DNA of 64,000 bases from Streptomyces umbrinus (GTDB lineage Bacteria > Actinomycetota > Actinomycetes > Streptomycetales > Streptomycetaceae), in assembly GCF_030817415.1 (NCBI RefSeq), contig NZ_JAUSZI010000002.1, forward strand, positions 7,192,001-7,256,000, written 5' to 3'. Position numbers and translations under genes: made by a program. Positions 9,004 to 16,166 of this stretch are shown here, in pieces (the stretch's first letter is position 1; every line of letters begins with the position of its first letter). Below the pieces are notes generated by a model, which was given only the letters and a program-made list of their open reading frames with translations, searched no databases and was not told the origin of the DNA.

Positions 9004-9525
9004 TTACGCGCCGCAGCCCGGGGTCTCGTCCAGGGCCGCCGCGTCCAGCGCGTTCGTGAGCTTGTCGAGCCGGGCGCGCAGTTCGAGGATCTCGTCCAGT
9101 TCGAAGGTCGTCGCGGCGGCGATCCGGCGCGGTACGCGCAGCGCCTGCTCGCGCATGGCCGTGCCCACGTCCGTGAGTCCGACCACCACGGACCGCTCGT
9201 CGCGCGCACTGCGCTCACGCCGTACGAGGCCTGCCGCCTCCAGTCGCTTCAGCAGCGGCGACAGCGTGCCGGAGTCGAGCCGCAGGTGCTCGCCGACCTT
9301 CTTCACGGGCAGCTCGCCGTGCTCCCACAGGACGAGCATGACCAGGTACTGGGGGTACGTGAGCCCCAGGTCCTTCAGCACGACCCGGTACACGCCGCCG
9401 AAGGCGCGGGAGGCGGCGTTCAGGGAGAAGCAGATCTGCTGGTCGAGGCGGAGGAAGTCCTCGTCCCGTACGGAGTGCTGCACGGGGTGCTGTACGGCGG
9501 GGTCGGGTGCGGGCGTCGTGGTCAT
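9004..9525 (-). CDS. ohrR: organic peroxide-sensing MarR-family repressor OhrR
   Basis: Represses ohr until its reactive cysteine is oxidised by organic hydroperoxide. The 173-residue winged-helix protein has the OhrR sensor cysteine C32 in QQICFSLNAASRAF, and a MarR recognition helix (LRLDSGTLSPLLKRLEAAG). A second cysteine, C171, is three residues from the C-terminus. Start: ATG at 9525 gives MTTTPAPD; an in-frame ATG at 9552 would place the N-terminus inside the operator and is less likely. Divergent from ohr, sharing a palindromic operator. Confidence 0.92.
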   Translation of the reverse strand: MTTTPAPDPAVQHPVQHSVRDEDFLRLDQQICFSLNAASRAFGGVYRVVLKDLGLTYPQYLVMLVLWEHGELPVKKVGEHLRLDSGTLSPLLKRLEAAGLVRRERSARDERSVVVGLTDVGTAMREQALRVPRRIAAATTFELDEILELRARLDKLTNALDAAALDETPGCGA

Positions 9526-9554
9526 GACTCCAGGATACCTCCCGTGCGTCATTT

Positions 9555-9580
9555 AGTTGTGCACAACTGAATTGTGTGCT
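9555..9580. promoter_or_regulatory. OhrR operator in the ohrR-ohr intergenic region
   Basis: A perfect 14-bp palindrome AGTTGTGCACAACT at 9555-9568 is followed by a half-site-like AATTGTGTGC at 9570-9579. It lies between the divergent ohrR and ohr starts, where OhrR-type regulators bind AT-richer TTGT/ACAA palindromes. Binding itself is inferred. Confidence 0.8.
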
Positions 9581-9651
9581 CTACTTGTGGTCGTGAGGGG
9601 GGCCGGTCAAGGCCCGCCGATACGACGTTGACCCTGAGAGGGATGGTTTTC

Positions 9652-10065
9652 ATGGACGCGCTCTACACCGCTGTCGCCACCGCCACCCACGGCCGTGACG
9701 GCCGGGCCTACAGCTCCGACGGCAAGCTCGACCTGGAGCTCGGCATACCGGTGGAGATGGGCGGCAACGGTCAGGGCACGAACCCGGAGCAGTTGTTCGC
9801 TGCCGGTTACTCCGCCTGTTTCGCCAGTGCGCTCGGGCTGGTCGGGCGTGCGGCGAAGGTCGATGTCAGTGACGCGGCGGTGACCGCCGAGGTCGGTATC
9901 GGCAAGCAGGGGGAGGGCTTCGCCCTCGCTGTCACGCTGCGGGTGGAGCTGCCCGAGTCCGTGGACGCCGAGACCGGCCGCAAGCTGATCGAGCAGGCCC
10001 ACCAGGTGTGCCCCTACTCGAACGCGACCCGGGGCAACATTCCGGTCGAGCTCGTCGTCGAGTAG
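9652..10065 (+). CDS. ohr: organic hydroperoxide resistance protein Ohr
   Basis: Thiol peroxidase of the OsmC/Ohr family that reduces organic and fatty-acid hydroperoxides with lipoyl or dihydrolipoamide reductant. The 137-residue length is typical; the two catalytic cysteines are C56 (GYSACFASA) and C120 (HQVCPYSNATRGN), and the catalytic Arg is R18 (HGRDGRAY region). The ATG at 9652 follows a purine-rich GAGAGGGAT site; an upstream in-frame ATG at 9643 is possible. Divergent from ohrR. Confidence 0.94.
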   Translation: MDALYTAVATATHGRDGRAYSSDGKLDLELGIPVEMGGNGQGTNPEQLFAAGYSACFASALGLVGRAAKVDVSDAAVTAEVGIGKQGEGFALAVTLRVELPESVDAETGRKLIEQAHQVCPYSNATRGNIPVELVVE

Positions 10066-10089
10066 TAGCTTTCCTCGCCCCCGCCGCCC

Positions 10090-11496
10090 TTACCCGTCCC
10101 GTCCCTGGGGGCTGCCGCCCCCGGACCCCCGCTGATCGGCCTGAACGGCCTCGTCCTCAAACGCCGGACGGGCTGAAATGTCGGCCCGGGCCGCAATGTA
10201 CTCAGCCTCTCCGGCGTTTGAGGAGCGGGGGTTCGGGGGCTGGCCCCCGAGTAGTGACGGGAATGGGTAGGGGCGGCGGGGGCGAGAAAACTCCGCCAGC
10301 AGCAACGGCACCCCCACCACCGGCACCAGCCACACCATCACCATCAACCGGTCGATGCCGATGTCGGGATGGGCGGCGATGCTCAGGACGCCGGTGCCCG
10401 CCGCGGCGGCGAGGAGCACGCCGAAGGCGGGCCACCGCCGAAGCGCCCCCCACCCGCCGGCGACCAGCAACGCCAGGAACAACGGCTCGGCCAACTGCCG
10501 CCGCAGCCACTCCATCCAGAAGTTGAGCTCCAGGTGGAGGAACTCCCACCACGCCCGCTCCCGGTCCGGCCGGTTGAAGTGGTCGGTGAGGAGGTCCTGG
10601 AGACTGTCGGACTCAGAGGGGTAGGGGAGCAGCCGGGTCAGGAGCATGACGCCCACGGCCGCCCCCACCGTCACCTTCAGCAGCGTCTTCACGGCGTCAC
10701 CCACCGGCCGCCCCGCCCGCCTCCGGTGGAGGCCAATCACCCCGAGCCCCCCGGCCAGACACACCGACAGGAACAGCGCCTGCGAGTGCTTCACGGCGAA
10801 CAGCAGCGCCAGCGAGACACCGACCAGCCCGGCGGCACCCGCCCGCCCCCGCAGCACCAGCGCACACCCCCACAGCACAGCGAGCGTGAGCGCCATCATC
10901 GTGCCCTCGGTCATGGGCCGCATCGCGGTCGCACCGGTCGGCAGGACGTAGTACAGGGTCTGCCCGGTCAGCGCCAGACCCACCGGCACGCCCACGGTCC
11001 GCAGGACGAGGAACACGAGCGCGCCCCCGGCCGCCGCGACGCACACCCCCGCCGCCCACAGCCCCCACGTCACCCCGAGCACCGTCACGAACGGCACGAG
11101 CAGCAGCGGATACCCGGGCCGCACCTCGAAGATCCGCATGAACCGCTCGCTCATGAAGGGCGCCGTCCACCCGGACGTCTGCCCGGCCTCCAACCGCCGC
11201 CCGATGCTCCAGTCGTAGTAGCCCCGGCACTCGTCCCGGATCTCCGGCCCCGGATCGGGAGCCCGGAAGCGCCGCACGTCCACACTGTGGTTCCGCGACG
11301 CGGTCTCGGCCCGGCTCGCGCACACGTACGCGATCGTGCGCCCCGCCGCCTCCTCCTTGTCCGCCCCGCCCAGACTCAGCGCGTACGACAGGTAGTTGCG
11401 GCTGTCGGGCGTGTCCCGTCCGGTGACGTTGGCGAGCTGGAGGCAGCCGAAGAGGGCGGCGAGGAACAGCGCCCACGCGGCGGGCCGAGCGTTCAC
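10090..11496 (-). CDS. polytopic membrane protein, GT-C-like, of unknown specificity
   Basis: A 468-residue membrane protein with about ten hydrophobic segments; the first luminal loop holds TGRDTPDSRNYLSYAL and a Cys-bearing region, then GPEIRDECRGYYDWSIG. The overall layout resembles GT-C glycosyltransferases but I see no diagnostic motif. The GTG start overlaps the stop of the upstream GT2/TagF-like gene by 4 bp (GTGA), so they are coupled. The natural end of the protein seems to be near 10260; the last 55 or so codons run through an intergenic inverted repeat (see the repeat at 10154-10224) and encode low-complexity sequence (PNPRSSNAGEAEYIA...), a likely stop-codon loss. Confidence 0.72.
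   Translation of the reverse strand: MNARPAAWALFLAALFGCLQLANVTGRDTPDSRNYLSYALSLGGADKEEAAGRTIAYVCASRAETASRNHSVDVRRFRAPDPGPEIRDECRGYYDWSIGRRLEAGQTSGWTAPFMSERFMRIFEVRPGYPLLLVPFVTVLGVTWGLWAAGVCVAAAGGALVFLVLRTVGVPVGLALTGQTLYYVLPTGATAMRPMTEGTMMALTLAVLWGCALVLRGRAGAAGLVGVSLALLFAVKHSQALFLSVCLAGGLGVIGLHRRRAGRPVGDAVKTLLKVTVGAAVGVMLLTRLLPYPSESDSLQDLLTDHFNRPDRERAWWEFLHLELNFWMEWLRRQLAEPLFLALLVAGGWGALRRWPAFGVLLAAAAGTGVLSIAAHPDIGIDRLMVMVWLVPVVGVPLLLAEFSRPRRPYPFPSLLGGQPPNPRSSNAGEAEYIAARADISARPAFEDEAVQADQRGSGGGSPQGRDG
10154..10224. repeat. streptomycete inverted repeat absorbed into a coding region
   Basis: TCCTCAAACGCCGGA at 10154-10168 recurs inverted at 10210-10224; flanking bases (GGCTGA/TCAGCC) extend the match. 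This is a widespread streptomycete intergenic/terminator-like repeat (CGGCGTTTGAGGA core). Here it lies inside the 3' end of the membrane protein ORF and before the convergent ohr gene. Confidence 0.75.
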
Positions 11497-13721
11497 GAGC
11501 GGGCCAGCTGCTCGCTCGGGACGCCGGGCGCGGGGACCGTGGGCGGCACGGCGGCCAGGTCCTCGCCGAGCATCAGCAACCGTACGACCCGCTCCGACGC
11601 CCGCCCGTCGTCGTAACCGCCGAACCGCTCCCGGAAGGCCTCCCGCAGTCGCGCAGACTCCTCGTCCCGCCACGCGCCCGACGCGAACAGCCGCGCCAAC
11701 TCGCCCTCGTCGCACGTCACATGACCCGGGGGCCGCTCGGTCACGTCGAAGTACGTGCCGCGTCCGGCGAGGTAGGTGTCCCAGTCGTAGGCGTGCAGGA
11801 CGATCGGCCGGTCGAGGTGGGCGTAGTCGAACATCAGGGACGAGTAGTCGGTGACCAGCGCGTCGGAGGCGAGCATCAGGTCCTCGACGCTCGGCTCGTC
11901 GGTGACGTCCAGGAGCACACCCCGCCGCGCCAAATCCTTGAGCTCCAGGCCGCGTTCATGGCGCTGGGCCAGTGACGGGTGGAGGCGGACCGCCAGCACG
12001 TGGTCGCCGGGCAGCCCCGCCACCAGACGTTCCAGGTCGCAGTCGGGCGCGTAACCGCCCTGACGGTGGTCGCGGTTGGTCGGCGCGTACAGGATGAGGG
12101 TCCGGTCGTCGCCGACGTCCAGCCGCTGCCGTACGGACTCACGCCGGCCCGGCTCCGGCCTGACCAGGCAGTCGTTGCGCGGGCTGCCCGAGCGCAGGGA
12201 CACGAAGTCGCAGGGGTACGCGCGGTCCCAGACCAGCTCCGAGTGCGCGTTCGCGACCAGGCTGTAGTCCCAGCGGTCGGCGCGCCGCAGCATCTTCGGG
12301 ACACTGAAACCCCGTCGCGCGCCCGGGTACTTGAGCAGGTCCGCGCCCATCGACTTGAGCGGCGTGCCCTGGTGGGTGTGGATGTGCACCGCGCCCTCGC
12401 GCTTCACCAGGTCGTTCGCCCAATTCATGTTGTTGATCAGGTACTTGGCCCTCGCCGTCACCTTCCGGTATGCCCGGCTGCCCGGCAGGACGTGCTCGAC
12501 GTCCGGCGGCAGCGTGTCCACGTACTCCTTCCCGACCACCCACACGCCCCGGACGTGCGGGGCGATCTCCCGCGCCTTGCGGTGGATCGCGGCCGGGTCA
12601 CCGAGGACGCCCCGGTGCGAGAAGGCCGAGTACACGGCCAGGTTGGGATCGAGCGCGCGCCGCAGCACCAGCCGCCGGTGCGTCGCGAGCAGCACCCTGC
12701 GCAGCCGTCGGCGCCAGACCCGGTAGCGCCTGCGCAGGCCCGCCCGCCGCACGGCGGCCGCGCGGTGCAGGCCGTAGAGGGCGTACGGGGTCCGGGCGAG
12801 CAGCGTGAAGGACACCCGCGGGATGTCCGCGCCGAGCCGGTGCCCGTCCGGCCGGTACGCCCGCAGGTCCCGCGCCGCCCGCCGGTGGAACTCGGAGCGG
12901 GCCGACGGCGGTACGCGGTCCTGCTGGCGGAGGATGAAGAGGTAGTGGTCCGCCATGTGGTCGTAGAGGAACCCGCGCCACCGCTCCAACTCCGGCCGCT
13001 CGGCGATGAACCGGAACAGCCGCTCGTACTGCGCGAACACCTCGAAGTGCTCCCGGCTCGGCGTGCGCATCGCGTTGCCCTGGCGGCGCTGCCGGTAGTA
13101 CACGCAGATCCGGTCGACGAGCGTGATCGTGCGGGCCGTCCACAGTGTCTGGTAGACGACCACCGCGTCCTCGTAGAAGCCGGTGGGGAAGGCGAAACCG
13201 CCCTCACGGAAGAAGTCGAGTCGGTACGCCTTGTTCCAGACGACCGTGAACAGGTCGAGCAGATCGGGGCGTTCGGCGACCGTGAACACCTCGGGGCCCG
13301 CCGCCTCGAAGACCGCCGCGTCCCGGTTGCGCTTCACCGCGCCGTGCCATTGCGTGCGCGCGTAGTCGAACAGGACGATGTCCGGCCGCGAGGTCGCGTC
13401 GATGCGCTCGGCGATCGCCCGCAGGGTTCCCGGCGTGTAGCTGTCGTCGCTGTCGAGGAACAGCAGGTACTCGCCCCGCGCCAGCTTCGCGCCGTGGTTG
13501 CGGGCCGGGCCGATACCGCCGTTGACGGGCAGATGAACCGGCACGACCCGCTCGTCGCGGGCCGCGAACTCGTCGATGATCGCCGAACTCCCGTCCGGGG
13601 AGCAGTCGTTGACGACGATCAGCTCGAAGTCGCCGTACGACTGGTCGAGGACCGACTCCAGGCATACGCGCAGATAGCCCTGCACGTTGTGGACGGGCAC
13701 GACGATGCTGAAGCGGGGCAT
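11493..13721 (-). CDS. bifunctional GT2 glycosyltransferase / CDP-glycerol glycerophosphotransferase-like (TagF-like), copy 1
   Basis: A 742-residue fusion. Residues 1-250 are a GT-A domain with MPRFSIVVPVHNVQGYLR, VVNDCSPDGSS and the DSDD metal site, so it appears catalytically complete. From about residue 400 the protein is TagF/TarF-like: HQGTPLK near 450, YAPTNRDHR near 540 and TDYSSLMFDYAHLDRP near 622, the motifs used to polymerise glycerol- or ribitol-phosphate from CDP-alditols. Probably builds a phosphodiester wall polymer with interspersed sugars. ATG at 13721 is chosen because its two paralogues begin with the same MPRFS. First of three tandem paralogues; coupled to the downstream membrane gene. 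Confidence 0.88.
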   Translation of the reverse strand: MPRFSIVVPVHNVQGYLRVCLESVLDQSYGDFELIVVNDCSPDGSSAIIDEFAARDERVVPVHLPVNGGIGPARNHGAKLARGEYLLFLDSDDSYTPGTLRAIAERIDATSRPDIVLFDYARTQWHGAVKRNRDAAVFEAAGPEVFTVAERPDLLDLFTVVWNKAYRLDFFREGGFAFPTGFYEDAVVVYQTLWTARTITLVDRICVYYRQRRQGNAMRTPSREHFEVFAQYERLFRFIAERPELERWRGFLYDHMADHYLFILRQQDRVPPSARSEFHRRAARDLRAYRPDGHRLGADIPRVSFTLLARTPYALYGLHRAAAVRRAGLRRRYRVWRRRLRRVLLATHRRLVLRRALDPNLAVYSAFSHRGVLGDPAAIHRKAREIAPHVRGVWVVGKEYVDTLPPDVEHVLPGSRAYRKVTARAKYLINNMNWANDLVKREGAVHIHTHQGTPLKSMGADLLKYPGARRGFSVPKMLRRADRWDYSLVANAHSELVWDRAYPCDFVSLRSGSPRNDCLVRPEPGRRESVRQRLDVGDDRTLILYAPTNRDHRQGGYAPDCDLERLVAGLPGDHVLAVRLHPSLAQRHERGLELKDLARRGVLLDVTDEPSVEDLMLASDALVTDYSSLMFDYAHLDRPIVLHAYDWDTYLAGRGTYFDVTERPPGHVTCDEGELARLFASGAWRDEESARLREAFRERFGGYDDGRASERVVRLLMLGEDLAAVPPTVPAPGVPSEQLARS

Positions 13722-13774
13722 GGCACCTCCAGGTCCGGGAACCGGCGGGGATTGCGGGGGACGTGACGGCGGCA

Positions 13775-15946
13775 TCAGAGGGCCGGCGTGCGGGACCGTG
13801 AGCCGCCGCCGCTGACGACCGCCGGTCTCGCCGCCGCGGGAACGGGGAGGCGCTCGTGCAACGGCACCACCGGCGGCAGCTCCTCCTCGGCCTGCCCCAG
13901 CAGCACCCGCCGTACGACCCGCTCGGCGGCCCGCCCGTCGTCGAACCGGCAGAAGCGCTCCCGGAACCGGTCCCGCAGCCCGGCGGACCGCTCGTCCGCC
14001 CACGCGCCCGTCGTGAAGACCCGGATCAACTCGTCCTGTGTACGGGCGACATGGCCGGGCGGCTCGGCCAGCAGGTCGAAGTAGACACCCCGGGTGTCCC
14101 GGTAGACGTCCCAGTCGTCGGCGTAGGTGACGATCGGCCGGTCCAGGTTGGCGTAGTCGAACATGATCGACGAGTAGTCCGTGATCAGGGCGTCCGAGGC
14201 CAGACAGATGTCCTCGGTCTCGCGCGATGCCGTGACGTCGATCAACCGGCCGGAGGCGACGGCCTGTTGGAGATCCGCGTCACCCTCCAGGAAGTAGTGC
14301 GCCCGCAGCAGCACCACGAACTCCGGTCCCAGCTCCGCACAGAAACGGGCCAGGTCGAACTGGGCAGACGCATCGCGCGGATAGTCGCGGTACGTCGGCG
14401 CGTACAGCAGCGCCACCCGGTCCTCCGGGATGCCGAGCCGCTCGCGGATCGCGGTGACCTCGGCCGGATCCGCCGTGTAGAAGCGGTCGTTGCGCGGATA
14501 GCCGTACTCCAGGTGCGTGAAGCCGCTGGGGTAGGCGCCCGACCAGACCTCCGTGGAATGGGAGTTGGAGGAGAGGGAGTAGTCCCAGCGGTCCACGCGC
14601 TCCATCAGCCGGCCGAAGCTTCCGGTGGCCGCTGCGACGGCCCGGTACTCGATCTGGTCGACGCCCATCCGCTTCAGCGGCGTTCCGTGGTGCGTCTGGA
14701 CGTGCACGGACCCGGGGCGTTTGACCATGGCCGTTTCGAAGTTGACGTTGTTGAACGTGTACTTGGCCCGCGCCATCACCTCCCAGTAGCGCCTGCTCCC
14801 GATCACCACGCTCTCCACGTCCTCGGGCATGTTCGCCGCGTCCTGCTCCCGCACCAGGAACACCGACCTGATGTGCGGGGCGAGTTCGCGTGCCTTGCGG
14901 TGGATGGCGGCCGGGTTGCAGGCGTAGCCGCGGCCCCAGTAGGCGGCGTAGACGGCGAGGTTCTCGTCGAGGGGCCTGCGGAGGTATCGCCGGTACGGGC
15001 CGCGGGGTCGGCCGCGGCGCCATCTGCGGGCGGCGCGGGTCGCGAACGCACGGGCCTGCTCCGACCGTCGATCTGCACCGAGGAGCGCGCGGAACGTGGC
15101 GTACGCGCCGTGCGCCAGCAGCCGGTTGCGCAGCCCCTTGGCGCGGTGGCCGCGCGGGCGGTGGCGGCGGTAGAGCCTGCCGGCGCGGCGGAAGAAGGCC
15201 CTGCGGCAGGACGTGGCCGCCGTGTCGAGAACCTCGGCGAAGAGATGGTCGAAGAGGGCGCGCGATGTGTCCTGGTCCAGGTCCTGTTCGGCTGCCCGCC
15301 TCAGTACCAGCTCCACCTGGTCGAGGAGTTGGCGCTGTGCGTCGGGTGTCGTGCGGCCGCCGCTGCCGCTGGGGCGCCGCTCATGACGTCGTACGCAGAC
15401 GGTGTCCAGCGCGGCTGTCCTCCCGGCCGCGAGGGTCACCAGTCCGGACCAGCCGATGTCCGTGAAGTGGCCTTCCGGGAAGTCGAGTCGGTGATCGGCG
15501 AGGAACGCCCTTCGGTAGGCCGTCGCCCAGACCGGTCGCCGTACGTCCGTGGGGTCGCCGTCGTCGCCCCGTTCCGCCATCGGTTCGCCCACCCACCACG
15601 GCACGCGCTCGTGGGCGAGGTACAGGACGTCCACGTCGCCGGTTTCCCGGAGCCGGGCGTCCATCGCGGCGAGTGCTCCCGCCGTCAGCACGTCGGTCGC
15701 GTTCAGGAAGAGCAGGTAGGTGCCGGTGGCCGCGTGCATGCCTGCGGCGCGTGAGCCGGTGGGGTGGGTGACGCGGGGGTCTTTGTCGGCGTACTCCCCG
15801 GTGACGGTCGCCGCCGGGGAGTCGGGTGTGTCGCAGGCCGTGATCAGTTCGAAGTCGGTGAACGACTGGGTCACGACCGAGTCGAGGGCGGTGGGGAGGC
15901 GCCCCGCGAGGCCTTGTGCGGTGACGATGACGCTGAAGCGGGGCAT
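13775..15946 (-). CDS. GT2 (degenerate) / CDP-glycerol glycerophosphotransferase-like (TagF-like), copy 2
   Basis: A 723-residue paralogue of its neighbours. The C-terminal transferase domain is intact: HHGTPLK near residue 418, YAPTYRDYPR, and TDYSSIMFDYANLDRP near 587. The N-terminal GT2 domain is aligned by MPRFSVIVTA and QSFTDFELI but has lost the key acids: the donor motif DDCSPD has become CDTPDS and the metal-binding DSDD has become NATD. It may therefore be a structural or regulatory remnant while phosphotransfer continues. Same strand and spacing as the other two copies, 53 bp upstream of copy 1. Confidence 0.86.
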   Translation of the reverse strand: MPRFSVIVTAQGLAGRLPTALDSVVTQSFTDFELITACDTPDSPAATVTGEYADKDPRVTHPTGSRAAGMHAATGTYLLFLNATDVLTAGALAAMDARLRETGDVDVLYLAHERVPWWVGEPMAERGDDGDPTDVRRPVWATAYRRAFLADHRLDFPEGHFTDIGWSGLVTLAAGRTAALDTVCVRRHERRPSGSGGRTTPDAQRQLLDQVELVLRRAAEQDLDQDTSRALFDHLFAEVLDTAATSCRRAFFRRAGRLYRRHRPRGHRAKGLRNRLLAHGAYATFRALLGADRRSEQARAFATRAARRWRRGRPRGPYRRYLRRPLDENLAVYAAYWGRGYACNPAAIHRKARELAPHIRSVFLVREQDAANMPEDVESVVIGSRRYWEVMARAKYTFNNVNFETAMVKRPGSVHVQTHHGTPLKRMGVDQIEYRAVAAATGSFGRLMERVDRWDYSLSSNSHSTEVWSGAYPSGFTHLEYGYPRNDRFYTADPAEVTAIRERLGIPEDRVALLYAPTYRDYPRDASAQFDLARFCAELGPEFVVLLRAHYFLEGDADLQQAVASGRLIDVTASRETEDICLASDALITDYSSIMFDYANLDRPIVTYADDWDVYRDTRGVYFDLLAEPPGHVARTQDELIRVFTTGAWADERSAGLRDRFRERFCRFDDGRAAERVVRRVLLGQAEEELPPVVPLHERLPVPAAARPAVVSGGGSRSRTPAL

Positions 15947-16012
15947 GTGGTGCGGGGCTCTTTCTGTGACGGGGGGTGGGTGGGGTTCGGGTGGTGTGTC
16001 GCCTGCGGGTGA

Positions 16013-16135
16013 GTGGGGGCTTGTCGCGCAGTTCCCCGCGCCCCTTGAAGGCAGGGGCTACCGCCCCCAAAGACGAAAGACAGGGGCGCAGCCCCGTCTT
16101 TCAGGGGCGCGGGGAACTGCGCGACAAGCCCCCAC
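16013..16135. repeat. 33-bp perfect inverted repeat (streptomycete intergenic element)
   Basis: Arms at 16013-16045 and 16103-16135 are exact reverse complements (core GCGCAGTTCCCCGCGCCCCT). The 57-bp loop holds a second hairpin, GAAAGAC...GTCTTTC around GGGGC/GCCCC. It fills the gap between two same-strand genes and may act as a terminator. Related elements occur at 22.5 and 30.0 kb in this window. Confidence 0.85.
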
Positions 16136-16166
16136 CGGGCCCGCACCCGACAACCGGGCCCGCGCC

